From assembly GCF_900101785.1 (NCBI RefSeq), contig NZ_LT629688.1:3968001-4032000 (forward strand): a stretch of DNA of 64,000 nt, read 5' to 3'. Below the pieces are notes generated by a model. That model saw only the letters and a list, made by a program, of their open reading frames with translations. It did not search any database and was not told the DNA's origin. Made by a program: the position numbers and the translations under genes. Shown here one piece after another: positions 7,091 through 15,739 of this stretch; within the stretch, counting starts at the first letter, position 1; each line of letters begins with the position of its first letter. This stretch comes from Auraticoccus monumenti. Lineage in GTDB: Bacteria > Actinomycetota > Actinomycetes > Propionibacteriales > Propionibacteriaceae.

Positions 7091-8815
7091 ATGCCGCTCG
7101 CCGTCCCCGCGACCCAGCCCTCCTTCGAGGAGCTGGGCACCCTGCTGCCCGACGTCACCTTCGTGGTGGTCGACCTCGAGACCACCGGCAGCACCGCCGA
7201 GAGCTCCATCACCGAGTTCGGCGCGGTGCGGGTGCGCGGTGGGGTGGTGCAGGGGGAGTTCCAGACGCTGGTCCGCCCGGCCGAGCCGATCCCGGCGCTG
7301 GTGGCCGTGCTCACCGGCATCACCAACCAGATGGTCGGCTCCGCCCCGCGGCTGGCCGAGGTGCTGCCGAGCTTCCTGGAGTTCGCCCGCGGCGGGGTGC
7401 TGGTGGCGCACAACGCCGGCTTCGACGTCGGCTTCCTGCGTCGGGCCTGCGAGCAGCTGGGCTACCCCTGGCCGGCCCCGCGGGTGCTGGACACGGTGGC
7501 GCTGGCCCGCCAGATCCTGCTGCGCGACGAGGTGCCGAACTGCCGGCTCGCCACCCTGGCCTCCCACTTCGCCAGCACCACGACCCCGAACCACCGGGCC
7601 CTGAGCGACGCCCGGGCCACCGTGGACGTGCTGCACGGCCTGCTGGAGCGGGTCGGCAACCTCGGGGTGCACACCCTGGAGGACCTGGTCGAGTTCGGCC
7701 GCCGGGTGTCCCCCCAGCGCCGGGCCAAGCGGGTCTGGGCCCAGCACCTGCCCGAGGGGCCCGGGGTCTACCTCTTCCACACCGACACCCCCACGCCCTC
7801 GGGCTCGGCGCCGCGCCCGCTGCGCGCAGGTCGCGAGGTGCTCTACGTCGGCACCTCCCGCCGGGTGCGGACCCGCGTCCGCAGCTACTTCACCGCCTCG
7901 GAGAAGCGACCCCGGATGGAGGAGATGATCCGGGTCTCCAGCGGGGTCGAGGCGATCCCGTGCAGCACCGCGCTGCAGGCGGAGGTGCTCGAGCTGCGTC
8001 TGATCGCCGCCCACCGCCCCCGCTACAACAAGCGCTCCAAGCACCCCGAGCGCCAGCTCTGGGTGAAGGTGACGGTGGAGCCCTTCCCCCGGCTGTCGGT
8101 GGTGCGGCAGGTGCTCCCCGACGAGGCCACCTACCTCGGCCCCTTCCGCCGCCGCGCCGACGCCGACGAGGCGGTGCTCTGCCTGCAGGACACCCACCCG
8201 CTGCGGCAGTGCACCGCCCGGATCCGGCTGGCGCAGGACGGCTCGGCCTGCGCGCTGGCCCAGCTGGGACGCTGCTGCTCCCCCTGCGACGGGTCGGTGA
8301 GCCGGGAGGAGTACGCGGGCGTGGTGGCCGGGGTCCGGGCCAGCATGGCCACCGACGTCCGGGCCGTGCTCGACGTCACCGGGCAGCGGCTGCTGCGGCT
8401 GGCCCGCCAGCAGCGCTACGAGGAGGCCGGGCAGGTGCGGGACCGGCTGCGGGTGCTGGCCCGGGCGGTCCGGCGCCAGCAGCGGGTGGAGAGCCTGGTG
8501 CGGTGCCGGCAGGTGGTCGCGGCCCGGCTGGTCGACGAGGGCTGGGAGATCCACGTGCTGCGCTGGGGCCGGCTCGCGGGCGCGGCGGTGGCCCGACCCG
8601 GGGAGGTGCCCCAGGTGGTGGCCCGGGCCGCGGTGGCCACCGCGGAGACGGTCAGCCCGCCCACCCCGGCTGCGCCGGCGGCCAGCACCGAGGAGGTGGA
8701 GCGGGTGGCCAGCTGGATGGAGCAGCCGGGGGTCCGGCTGATCGAGATGGATGGTGAGTGGAGCTGGCCGCTGCACGCCGTGGCCCCCTCCGACCGGCTC
8801 CCCCTGGACGTCTGA
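7091..8815 (+). CDS. DEDDh 3'-5' exonuclease fused to GIY-YIG/UvrC-like region
   Basis: A 574-residue fusion. Residues about 22-190 form a DnaQ-type DEDDh exonuclease: DLETTG near residue 28, AHNAGFD, and HRALSDA carrying the catalytic His and Asp. From about 215 a GIY-YIG nuclease follows (GPGVYLF, then VLYVGTSRRVRTRV), and then a UvrC-like Cys-containing region and a UVR-type helical pair (RYEEAGQVRDRL). The same fusion occurs at Rv2191 in M. tuberculosis. It is expected to act in DNA repair or proofreading; the exact role is not known to me. Start ATG is preceded by a leaderless -10 box. Confidence 0.9.
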   Translation: MPLAVPATQPSFEELGTLLPDVTFVVVDLETTGSTAESSITEFGAVRVRGGVVQGEFQTLVRPAEPIPALVAVLTGITNQMVGSAPRLAEVLPSFLEFARGGVLVAHNAGFDVGFLRRACEQLGYPWPAPRVLDTVALARQILLRDEVPNCRLATLASHFASTTTPNHRALSDARATVDVLHGLLERVGNLGVHTLEDLVEFGRRVSPQRRAKRVWAQHLPEGPGVYLFHTDTPTPSGSAPRPLRAGREVLYVGTSRRVRTRVRSYFTASEKRPRMEEMIRVSSGVEAIPCSTALQAEVLELRLIAAHRPRYNKRSKHPERQLWVKVTVEPFPRLSVVRQVLPDEATYLGPFRRRADADEAVLCLQDTHPLRQCTARIRLAQDGSACALAQLGRCCSPCDGSVSREEYAGVVAGVRASMATDVRAVLDVTGQRLLRLARQQRYEEAGQVRDRLRVLARAVRRQQRVESLVRCRQVVAARLVDEGWEIHVLRWGRLAGAAVARPGEVPQVVARAAVATAETVSPPTPAAPAASTEEVERVASWMEQPGVRLIEMDGEWSWPLHAVAPSDRLPLDV

Positions 8816-8826
8816 CCCGCCACCCC

Positions 8827-8832
8827 TAGGAT
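8827..8832 (+). promoter_or_regulatory. Leaderless -10 box of the AsnC-type gene
   Basis: TAGGAT ends exactly six bases before the ATG at 8839. It sits just after the exonuclease stop, so the gene has its own promoter. Confidence 0.6.
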
Positions 8833-8838
8833 CGGCCC

Positions 8839-9117
8839 ATGATCACCGCGATTGTCTTCGTCGAGGCCGAGGTGGCCCGGATCCCCGAGGTCGCCGAGGA
8901 GATCGCCTCGCTGCCGGGCATCACCGAGGTGTACTCGGTGACGGGCTCGATCGACCTGATCGCGGTGCTCCGCGTCCGCTCCCACGAGGAGGTGGCCACC
9001 CTGGTGGCCGACCGGCTCAACAAGGTGCCCGGGATCCTCGACACCGAGACCCACATCGCCTTCCGGGCCTACTCCAGCCACGACCTGGAGGCAGCGTTCT
9101 CCCTCGGGGTGGAGTGA
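8839..9117 (+). CDS. Lrp/AsnC ligand-binding (RAM) domain protein
   Basis: A 92-residue stand-alone RAM domain: an AIVFVEAEVARIPEVAEEI start, the GITEVYSVTGSIDLIAVL core with the GxxD-type turn, and a C-terminal helix. It lacks the DNA-binding helix-turn-helix of full Lrp/AsnC regulators. Such single-domain proteins form alpha-beta sandwich oligomers that bind amino acids. Whether this one partners with a DNA-binding Lrp elsewhere is unknown. Confidence 0.88.
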   Translation: MITAIVFVEAEVARIPEVAEEIASLPGITEVYSVTGSIDLIAVLRVRSHEEVATLVADRLNKVPGILDTETHIAFRAYSSHDLEAAFSLGVE

Positions 9118-9296
9118 GCGTGGTCTCCCCCGACGCGGTGCGACCCCCGGCGCAGGAGGTACCCCTCCGCACCTCGGCCCGGGCGGGGCTGGCCGCGCTG
9201 GCCGCGATCACCCTGCTGGCCTGCCTTCTGACCGGCTGGCTGATGGCCCCGCCCGATCCCGAGCCGCTGCCGGTGGAGCGGCGCGCCACCGGCTGA
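9114..9296 (+). CDS. Small single-span membrane protein
   Basis: A 60-residue product read from the GTG that overlaps the upstream stop (GTGA); a second GTG at 9120 is an alternative. About 20 polar residues are followed by one hydrophobic helix (LAALAAITLLACLLTGWLM) and a short Pro-rich tail. Coupling to the RAM-domain gene supports translation. The function is unknown. Confidence 0.55.
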   Translation: MSVVSPDAVRPPAQEVPLRTSARAGLAALAAITLLACLLTGWLMAPPDPEPLPVERRATG

Positions 9297-9404
9297 GGCA
9301 CGCCCCGACGTCCGTCCCACGGGCGTGTCCCGCCCGGCCGGCGGTCGCACAGGTGAAGCGCCCGGGGGACCGGCAGCGTGGCGAGCCCGGCGAGACGCTC
9401 GGGC

Positions 9405-10295
9405 TCAGCCGACGAGGAACCGGCCGGCGACCAGGAGCACGCCCACCCCGGTCAGACCCAGCAGGCCGAGGACCTGCCGGCGGACCCGGCCCTGGCGCGG
9501 TCCCCAGGTCCAGATCAGCCCGACCGCGGCGCCGAAGGCGACGCCACCGAGGATGCCCAGCACCTGACCGGCCACGGCCTGCAGGCCCGAGGACCCGCCG
9601 ATGCTGAAGATGCCGCCCAGGGCCAGGTTGAAGCCCACCAGGATCGCCAGGAAGACCAGGTCGGGTTTGACGTCCTCGGAGCGGCGGAACTTGAGCGCGG
9701 CGTTCATGGCCAGCAGCCCGAGCAACGCGGTCAGACCGCCGAACAGCCCGGCCGCGGGCGGACCGAGGGCGAAGACCACCGCAGCGGCACCGAAGCCCGA
9801 CAGCAGGTAGGCGGCGATGATCCGCCACCGTCCCACCTCGGCCTCGATGGAGCGGCAGACCAGGAACAGGAAGAGCGCGTTGATCAGGAGGTTGAACAGG
9901 CTGCCGGAGGTGAAGGAGTGGGTGACCAGCCGCCACACCTCACCCTGGGCCACCAGCACGTTGACCGAGTACAGCTGCGACTCGATGCCGCTGACCAGGT
10001 CGGCCAGACCGACCACGACCTTGACCCCGACCAGGATCGCGGCGGCGGAGTAGGCCGTCAGGGGCCCGCCGGCGCCCCCGAGACGCGCCCCGGTCCGGGT
10101 GCGCGGGGTGCGGGCACCCGGCAGGGCGCGCCGGGCGCACCCGGGGCACTGGAACCCCACCGAGGCCTCGACCATGCACTCGTTGCAGATCGGCCGACCG
10201 CACCGCTGGCAGGCGATGCCGGTCAACCGGTCGGCGTGCCGGTAGCAGGGCCGGAACGCCGGCTCCTGCACCGGCGGGCGCGTCGTGTCGCTCAC
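9405..10295 (-). CDS. Rhomboid-family membrane protein, apparently catalytically dead
   Basis: A 296-residue protein. Residues 17-53 hold an eight-ligand zinc module (C17xxH20, C29xxC32, C37xxC40, C50xxC53), and six or seven membrane helices of a rhomboid fold follow. In active rhomboids the serine lies in a GASG-type loop; the aligned stretch here is GLFGGLTALLG, with Phe185 at the serine position. The partner His of the last helix (usually AHLGG) aligns with Ile248 in GILGG, and the helix-2 His region reads LFNLLIN. This looks like a pseudoprotease. It is probably co-transcribed with the cyclophilin gene seven bases upstream. Confidence 0.87.
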   Translation of the reverse strand: MSDTTRPPVQEPAFRPCYRHADRLTGIACQRCGRPICNECMVEASVGFQCPGCARRALPGARTPRTRTGARLGGAGGPLTAYSAAAILVGVKVVVGLADLVSGIESQLYSVNVLVAQGEVWRLVTHSFTSGSLFNLLINALFLFLVCRSIEAEVGRWRIIAAYLLSGFGAAAVVFALGPPAAGLFGGLTALLGLLAMNAALKFRRSEDVKPDLVFLAILVGFNLALGGIFSIGGSSGLQAVAGQVLGILGGVAFGAAVGLIWTWGPRQGRVRRQVLGLLGLTGVGVLLVAGRFLVG

Positions 10296-10302
10296 CCAGG
10301 GC

Positions 10303-10815
10303 TCAGGAGATCTCGACCGACTCGACGACCACGGGCTCGACGGGACGGTCCATCCGGCCGGTGCGCACCGAGGCGATGGCGTCGACCACGTCGCGGCTGG
10401 CCTGGTCGGCCACCTCGCCGAAGATCGTGTGCTTGCGGTTCAGGTGCGGGGTGGGGCCCACGGTGATGAAGAACTGCGAGCCGTTGGTGCCCGGACCGGC
10501 GTTGGCCATGGCCAGCAGGTACGGCTTGGAGAAGCTCAGCTCGGGGTGGAACTCGTCGGCGAAGGTGTAGCCCGGGCCGCCGGTGCCGGTGCCCAGCGGG
10601 CAGCCGCCCTGGATCATGAACCCGTCGATCACCCGGTGGAAGGTCAGGCCGTCGTAGAAGCGGCCCGTCGTCTTCTCGTCGGTCTCCGGGTCGCGGTACT
10701 CCTGGGTGCCGTTCGCCAGGCCCACGAAGTTGGCCACCGTCTTCGGCGCCTGCTGGTCGAAGAGCTCGATGCGGACGTCGCCGAGGTTGGTGTGCAGGGT
10801 CGCGGTCTGGCCCAC
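10303..10815 (-). CDS. Cyclophilin-type peptidyl-prolyl cis-trans isomerase
   Basis: A 170-residue cyclophilin that speeds proline isomerisation during folding. It has the core motifs FHRVIDGFMIQGG (with the catalytic Arg), GSQFFITV and HTIFGEV. The GTG at 10815 was chosen because AAAGG lies seven bases upstream; a longer frame from 10878 adds 21 residues without family similarity. No signal peptide, so cytoplasmic. It precedes the rhomboid gene by seven bases. A cyclophilin-rhomboid pair is, from memory, common near the replication origin in actinobacteria, though the origin is not seen here. Confidence 0.92.
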   Translation of the reverse strand: MGQTATLHTNLGDVRIELFDQQAPKTVANFVGLANGTQEYRDPETDEKTTGRFYDGLTFHRVIDGFMIQGGCPLGTGTGGPGYTFADEFHPELSFSKPYLLAMANAGPGTNGSQFFITVGPTPHLNRKHTIFGEVADQASRDVVDAIASVRTGRMDRPVEPVVVESVEIS

Positions 10816-10977
10816 GGGGTGCCTTTCGTCGAGATGGGCGCCGGTCGTGCCGGCGCGGGACGCCGTCCATCCTGTCACGCCCGCTCCAGGGCCGGTGCGC
10901 CCGGCGGCGGTGACCGACCGGCCGCTAGGGTGGACGGACTCCAGTGTGGAGAGAACGAACGACCCTTCGGAGGAAAC

Positions 10978-11901
10978 GTGTCACGCAAGAAAGCGAAGGT
11001 CTTGCGCGCCGCCGCAGAGACAACTCACACGGCCGCAGAACGTGGAGCCGACGCCGTCGAGAAGGCGGTCGACGCCATCTCCGACTACGTGGACTCGCTG
11101 TCCCCGTACGTCGAGGCGGCGGGCGACAGGGTGGGCCCGCTGGCCCAGCAGGCGAAGGCCCGGAGCGCGGCTGCCGCGCACCAGGCCGTGGACGCCCTCG
11201 CCCCGGTGCTCAGCGACGCCAGGGAGTTCGTGTCCCCTGCGGTGGAGAGCGCGCGCGGCAAGGTGCAGGACGACCTGCTGCCCCGGCTGAGCGAGGTGCT
11301 GGAGCGCGCCGCGGACAGCGACGTCGCCCGCACCGCCACCTCCAGGGGTGCTGCGACCATGGCCGCCCTCAAGGGCGAGCTCGAGCTCCCGCAGCCGAAG
11401 AAGGAGAAGAAGGGTGGCGTGGGTCGTGTGATCCGGCGCATCGCCCTGGTCGCCGCCCTGCTCGGGGTCGGCTACGTGGCCTTCAAGAAGTTCTTCGGCC
11501 CGAAGGACTCCGGGTGGGAGACCTACCAGCCCAGCGCTCCCTACAGCGGCTCGACCACCACCACCGCCACCCCGGCGGAGAAGCCGGCCGAGCCGGCGGA
11601 CTCCCAGCCGAGCACCGCGGAGGAGGCGATCGCCGCCGCCACCTCGGAGACCCCCTCCGGCGAGACCCCGGCCGAGTCCGTGGACCGGGTCGACTCCCTC
11701 GCGGGTGACGCGGCCGGCCGGTACGGCTCCAACGCCTACGTGGGTGCCGAGCCGCCGGCGGACTTCACCGTCAAGGGCAACGAGCGCTCGATGAAGTACC
11801 ACACCGTCGAGAGCGGTGGCTACGAGCGCACCATCGCCGACGTCTGGTTCGCCGACGAGGCCGCGGCCGAGGCCGCCGGCTTCACCAAGGCCCAGCGCTG
11901 A
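10978..11901 (+). CDS. Membrane-anchored protein with C-terminal KGNxxSMKYH-type domain
   Basis: A 307-residue protein starting at a GTG directly after GGAGGAAAC. Residues 1-135 are helical and Ala/Asp-rich. A single membrane span (about 149-163) preceded by a lysine-rich patch (PKKEKKGG) suggests membrane anchoring. A long Thr/Pro/Glu-rich linker follows, and then a C-terminal module with TVKGNERSMKYH and IADVWFADEAAAEAAGF. That module is widespread at the ends of actinobacterial surface or ribosome-linked proteins and is, I believe, named the sunset domain. The N-terminal part resembles DUF5324-like proteins found near cyclophilin genes. Function unknown. Confidence 0.82.
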   Translation: MSRKKAKVLRAAAETTHTAAERGADAVEKAVDAISDYVDSLSPYVEAAGDRVGPLAQQAKARSAAAAHQAVDALAPVLSDAREFVSPAVESARGKVQDDLLPRLSEVLERAADSDVARTATSRGAATMAALKGELELPQPKKEKKGGVGRVIRRIALVAALLGVGYVAFKKFFGPKDSGWETYQPSAPYSGSTTTTATPAEKPAEPADSQPSTAEEAIAAATSETPSGETPAESVDRVDSLAGDAAGRYGSNAYVGAEPPADFTVKGNERSMKYHTVESGGYERTIADVWFADEAAAEAAGFTKAQR

Positions 11902-11918
11902 CCGCTGGGTCCAGACCC

Positions 11919-11954
11919 GCACGCCCCCGGTGACCACGGTCACCGGGGGCGTGC
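11919..11954 (+). terminator. Terminator hairpin
   Basis: A perfect 17-base inverted repeat, GCACGCCCCCGGTGACC and its complement, with a two-base centre, starting 18 bases after the stop of the upstream gene. Confidence 0.8.
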
Positions 11955-12046
11955 TGCGTCCGGACCCGGAAGATCTTCACGCTCCCGGCTCATGCCCAGG
12001 GACCCGGAACGGCTTTCTCCAGTGAGACCACCCACAGGAGGAGCCG

Positions 12047-12526
12047 ATGTCCACGACCACCACCACCTTGCGCAGCCTCGGCGCGGACAGGGACGCCCAC
12101 TGGGTGCTGGCCACCCCCTTCCGCGCCCACCTGCGTCACCTCAGCCGCAGCACCGGTGTGCCGTGGCGCGCCCTGGCCCTGGCCGCCGGCGTCGAGCCGA
12201 CCCTGGTGCGGGCCCTGCTGCACGGTCGCGGCGGGCGCCCGCTCAAGCGCCTGCACCCCGAGGCGGCCCGTCGACTGCTGGAGCTGACCCCGCGCTCGGT
12301 CGAGGGTCTGCGGCACCGCCGGGTCGTCGCCGGTGAGGTACCGCGGCGCCTGCGCGAGCTCCGGTCGGCGGGGGTGGGCACCGAGGAGCTGGCGGCCTGG
12401 CTCCAGGTCCCCCAGCCGGAGGTGCTCGCCCTGCTGGAGGGGCCGCCCGGGTGCTGCACCGAGCTCACGGCACTCTTGGCCGAGGCGTTGTGGAGCGCCC
12501 GGGGGCTGGAGCCGGTGGCCGCCTGA
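12047..12526 (+). CDS. Putative helix-turn-helix DNA-binding protein
   Basis: A 159-residue basic helical protein, preceded by AGGAGGAGC seven bases before the ATG. Two segments look like helix-turn-helix units: about residues 35-60 (VPWRALALAAGVEPTLVRAL) and 95-125 (LRELRSAGVGTEELAAWLQV then PQPEVLALLE). The arrangement resembles actinobacterial regulators that bind DNA through repeated small HTHs. There is no ligand domain. It precedes the prepilin peptidase gene by 23 bases, so the two may be one transcript. Function is inferred from shape only. Confidence 0.65.
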   Translation: MSTTTTTLRSLGADRDAHWVLATPFRAHLRHLSRSTGVPWRALALAAGVEPTLVRALLHGRGGRPLKRLHPEAARRLLELTPRSVEGLRHRRVVAGEVPRRLRELRSAGVGTEELAAWLQVPQPEVLALLEGPPGCCTELTALLAEALWSARGLEPVAA

Positions 12527-12549
12527 GGGGCGAGGGACAGGAGGCGCGC

Positions 12550-13203
12550 GTGACGGTCTGGCTTGGTGCGACCACCGTGCTGCTGGCGGTCGTCGCGGTG
12601 GTGCTGCTGCCGCCGGTGCTGCGTCGGCTGCCCGAGCCGGTGACCACCGACGGCAGCGGCCCCGGCTACGCCCGGCTGGCTCGTCCCTCCACGGTGCTGC
12701 TGCACCTGGCCGCGGCCGGTGCGGGCACCGCCGTGGTGCTGCTGGCCGTCCCGGCGCCGTCGTGGCCGCTGTGGTGGCCGCTGCTCACCGCCGGGGTGGC
12801 CAGCGCCGTGGTGGACGCCCGCACGACGTGGATCCCGCGGCCGCTGTCGTGGGCCGGCTGGGCGCTGGGCGTGCTCTCGACCGCGGTGGCGCTCGTCGTC
12901 GCCCCGCCGCGCGCCGTCCTGGTGGCGGTGCTCGGGGCACTGGCCGCCGGCGCGCTGCTGTGGCTGGTGTGGCGGCTCTCCCGGGGAGGCATCGGCTTCG
13001 GCGACGTCCGACTGGCACCCCTGGTGGGGATGGCGGCGGGCTCGATGGGGGAGCTCGGCTGGTGGTGGGGTCTGCTGCTGGGGACGTCGCTGGGCGCCGT
13101 GGTCGCGGTGCTGCGCCGGGTGTCGCGTCGCCCCGGGGCGATGCCCTACGGCCCCGCCCTGGTGGCGGGGCCGCTGCTGGCCGCGCTGCTCGGCGCCGGC
13201 TGA
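12550..13203 (+). CDS. Prepilin peptidase (type IV, A24 family)
   Basis: A 217-residue polytopic membrane protein that would cleave type IV prepilin or Tad/Flp leader peptides on the cytoplasmic side. The two catalytic aspartates are visible: VVDARTTWIPRPL and GFGDVRLAP (the GxGDxxL motif). There is no N-terminal Cys-rich methylase domain, as in short actinobacterial members. The GTG was chosen for the ACAGGAGG six bases upstream. No pilin or secretion ATPase gene is nearby, so it is an orphan here. It converges with trpD two bases away. Confidence 0.85.
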   Translation: MTVWLGATTVLLAVVAVVLLPPVLRRLPEPVTTDGSGPGYARLARPSTVLLHLAAAGAGTAVVLLAVPAPSWPLWWPLLTAGVASAVVDARTTWIPRPLSWAGWALGVLSTAVALVVAPPRAVLVAVLGALAAGALLWLVWRLSRGGIGFGDVRLAPLVGMAAGSMGELGWWWGLLLGTSLGAVVAVLRRVSRRPGAMPYGPALVAGPLLAALLGAG

Positions 13204-13205
13204 GG

Positions 13206-14273
13206 TCAGGGGCCGGCGACGGACCGGGTGGCCTCCACCCAGCGCGCCAGCAGGTCGGCGGCGGCGCCGGAGTCGACCGCGCTCGTCGCCCGCCGCAGCG
13301 GCTCCTCCAGCTGGCCGGCCAGGTCGCGGTCGGGGTCGGGGCCGTCGGCGGCCAGCAGGGCGGCGGCGGCGTTCAGCAGCACGATGTCGCGCACCGGTCC
13401 GGACTCCCCCGCCACCAGGTCGCGCACCACCTGCGCGTTGACGCCCGCGTCCCCACCGACCAGCGCCTCCGGCGTGCTGCGGGCGAGGCCCAGCGTGCGG
13501 GGGTCGAAGTCCACCCGGGCGGACCGGCCGCCGCGGATCAGCCACACGGTGGAGTCGGTGGTGGTGGTGAGCTCGTCCAGGCCGTCGTCGCCGTGGAAGA
13601 CCAGCCCGGACGTGCCGCGCTCGGCCAGCACGCCGGCCACCAGCCCGGCCATCCGGAGGTCGGCCACCCCGAGGGCCTGCGCGCCCGGGCGCGCCGGGTT
13701 GCTCAGCGGGCCGAGGAAGTTGAAGGCGGTGGCCACACCCAGCTCACGGCGCACCGGTCCGGCGTGACGGAGCCCCGGGTGGTAGCGCGGGGCGAAGAGG
13801 AAGACGATGCCGACCTCGGTCAGCACCTGCACCTGCTGCTCGGGGCTGAGGTCGAGCACCACCCCCAGCTCCTCGAGCACGTCCGCGGTGCCGCAGGCCG
13901 AGCTCGCGGCCCGGTTGCCGTGCTTGGCCACCCGGGCCCCGGCCGCGGCGGCCACCAGCGCGGCCATGGTGGAGACGTTGACCGTGTTGGCCCGGTCCCC
14001 ACCGCTGCCCACCACGTCGACCAGCCCGCCGCCGAGGTCGATCGGGGTGGCCTCGGCCACCAGGGCCGCCGACAGCCCGGCCAGCTCCTCGACCGTCTCC
14101 CCCTTGGCCCGCAGCGCCACCACGAAGCCGGCGACCTGCACGGGCGTGGCCTGGCCGGTGAGGATCTCCCCCATCGCCCAGCGTGCCTGCGCGGCGACGA
14201 GGTCACGACCCTGCACCAGGTCGGTGATCAGGGCCGGCCAGGTGGGTGCGGCAGAGGGCGCGGGTCGGCTCAT
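13206..14273 (-). CDS. trpD: Anthranilate phosphoribosyltransferase
   Basis: A 355-residue enzyme that joins anthranilate and PRPP in tryptophan synthesis. The family motifs are present: [16 protein letters not shown] (PRPP diphosphate site), [18 protein letters not shown] and [18 protein letters not shown]. The ATG at 14273 is used; upstream codons of the same frame overlap the response-regulator-like gene. The position next to ctaE-qcrCAB matches Rv2192c. No other trp gene is nearby, so the enzyme is encoded apart from the rest of the pathway. Confidence 0.95.
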   Translation of the reverse strand: MSRPAPSAAPTWPALITDLVQGRDLVAAQARWAMGEILTGQATPVQVAGFVVALRAKGETVEELAGLSAALVAEATPIDLGGGLVDVVGSGGDRANTVNVSTMAALVAAAAGARVAKHGNRAASSACGTADVLEELGVVLDLSPEQQVQVLTEVGIVFLFAPRYHPGLRHAGPVRRELGVATAFNFLGPLSNPARPGAQALGVADLRMAGLVAGVLAERGTSGLVFHGDDGLDELTTTTDSTVWLIRGGRSARVDFDPRTLGLARSTPEALVGGDAGVNAQVVRDLVAGESGPVRDIVLLNAAAALLAADGPDPDRDLAGQLEEPLRRATSAVDSGAAADLLARWVEATRSVAGP

Positions 14274-14295
14274 CGGGTCTCCGGTCGGGTGGTGG

Positions 14296-14727
14296 TCAGG
14301 AGCCGGTGCCGGCCAGCGAGGCCCGCAGCAGCCCCGCGGCGACCTCGGGCAGGCGCACCGGGTCCAGCGGGTAGGCCAGCGCGGCGTCCGCGCCCGACCA
14401 GGTGGCCAGCCAGGCGTCCTGCTGGCGCGCGACCAGCACCAGCAGCGGCGGGCACTTGGCCACCTCGTCCTTGAGCTGGCGTGCCATGCCGAGCCCACCG
14501 GCCGGTGTGGCCTCCCCGTCCAGCACGACCAGGTCCACCCCGCCGGCGTCGACCGCGTTCACCAGCGCGACCTGGGTGGCCACCTCGACCAGCGCCACCG
14601 GCGGGAGGTCGACGGCCACCCTGCTGCCGAGGGCGAGCCGGACCTGCTCGCGGGTGGTGCGGTCGTCGGAGTAGACCACGACGCGCAGGGGCGTGGGGGC
14701 GGTGCTGCCGGGGTGCGGGTCTGCCAT
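14296..14727 (-). CDS. Response-regulator receiver-like protein
   Basis: A 143-residue protein with a CheY-like fold pattern: an acidic pocket ([14 protein letters not shown]) near residue 20 and a [15 protein letters not shown] strand whose Asp sits at the phospho-acceptor position. The last part ([15 protein letters not shown]) resembles the strand 5 region. No output domain. The usual lysine of strand 5 is not seen, so it may be an unphosphorylated receiver. The ATG at 14727 follows GGCGAGGAACAG. It is upstream of trpD on the same strand and divergent from ctaE. Confidence 0.75.
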   Translation of the reverse strand: MADPHPGSTAPTPLRVVVYSDDRTTREQVRLALGSRVAVDLPPVALVEVATQVALVNAVDAGGVDLVVLDGEATPAGGLGMARQLKDEVAKCPPLLVLVARQQDAWLATWSGADAALAYPLDPVRLPEVAAGLLRASLAGTGS

Positions 14728-14948
14728 CTGTTCCTCGCCGGGAGTGCGTCGCGGTCGGTCGGGCTGTGCTCGGCATGCTAGCGCCCGCCGGGCACCGTGC
14801 CACGGAGGCGTCCGAGCCGGCGGGGGTGGCGTCCACGACGCGTTGTAGGACAGCGCGGGGGGTTCGTCTATGACGCCGCGTAGGAGCAGAGTGGCCATCG
14901 TCACCGGATCGTGGCCCCCCGCGGAGTGAAACCGTCGGCGGTTGTTGG

Positions 14949-14954
14949 CATGAT
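14949..14954 (+). promoter_or_regulatory. Possible leaderless -10 box of ctaE
   Basis: CATGAT ends six bases before the GTG at 14961. It is a weaker match than the TANNNT boxes of other genes but has identical spacing. Confidence 0.4.
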
Positions 14955-14960
14955 GACCCC

Positions 14961-15674
14961 GTGGCCACTTCGACATCCTCCCCAGCCGCCGGCGTCCCGC
15001 ACGGGAGCCTGCACCCGATCGCGCGCTCGCGGCTGACCGGGACGCCGGGTCGACCCGACGCCGTCGCGGTCGGCACCATCGTCTGGCTGGCCTCGGAGCT
15101 GCTGTTCTTCGGCGGCCTCTTCGCCGCCTACTTCACGACCCGGAGCGTCACCAACGCCCAGGCCGAGGCCGCCGGCGTGGCGACCAGCGTCTGGGAGCAC
15201 GGCGCGGGGATGCTCAACGTCGAGTTCGCCATCATCAACACCGCGATCCTGGTGGCCTCCTCGGTCACCTGCCAGCTCGGGGTGAACGCCGTCGAGCACG
15301 GCCAGAGCCGGGTCAAGCGCACGGGTCCGCTGTGGAAGATCGGCGGCTGGGGCCTGCGCGAGTGGTTCATGGCCACCTTCGTGATGGGCTCCATCTTCAT
15401 CGGCGGCCAGGTCTACGAGTACGCGATGCTCTTCTCCGAGGGCCTCACGCTGTCCTCCGACGTCTACGGGTCGGTGTTCTTCCTGGCCACGGGCTTCCAC
15501 GGGCTGCACGTCACCGGCGGCCTGGTGGCCTTCCTGTTCCTGCTGGGACGCACCTACCTGGCCCGCACCTTCACCCACGAGCAGGCCACCGCCGCCGTCG
15601 CCGTGTCGTACTACTGGCACTTCGTCGACGTCGTCTGGATCCTCCTGTTCGCCGTCATCTACTTCCTGCAGTGA
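14961..15674 (+). CDS. ctaE: Cytochrome c oxidase subunit III
   Basis: A 237-residue membrane protein of the aa3 oxidase, with helices from about residue 34 onward. Family markers are [17 protein letters not shown] near the start, [14 protein letters not shown], and the C-terminal [21 protein letters not shown]. It starts at GTG 14961. It is followed by qcrC, qcrA and qcrB in the order that encodes the bcc-aa3 supercomplex of actinobacteria. In M. tuberculosis the same order is Rv2193-Rv2196. Confidence 0.96.
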   Translation: MATSTSSPAAGVPHGSLHPIARSRLTGTPGRPDAVAVGTIVWLASELLFFGGLFAAYFTTRSVTNAQAEAAGVATSVWEHGAGMLNVEFAIINTAILVASSVTCQLGVNAVEHGQSRVKRTGPLWKIGGWGLREWFMATFVMGSIFIGGQVYEYAMLFSEGLTLSSDVYGSVFFLATGFHGLHVTGGLVAFLFLLGRTYLARTFTHEQATAAVAVSYYWHFVDVVWILLFAVIYFLQ

Positions 15675-15739
15675 TGCGTCCGCAGCGCCCCGCAGGCCGG
15701 AAACCACGTCACCAGCAGCAGACCAGGAAGGTTGACCCC

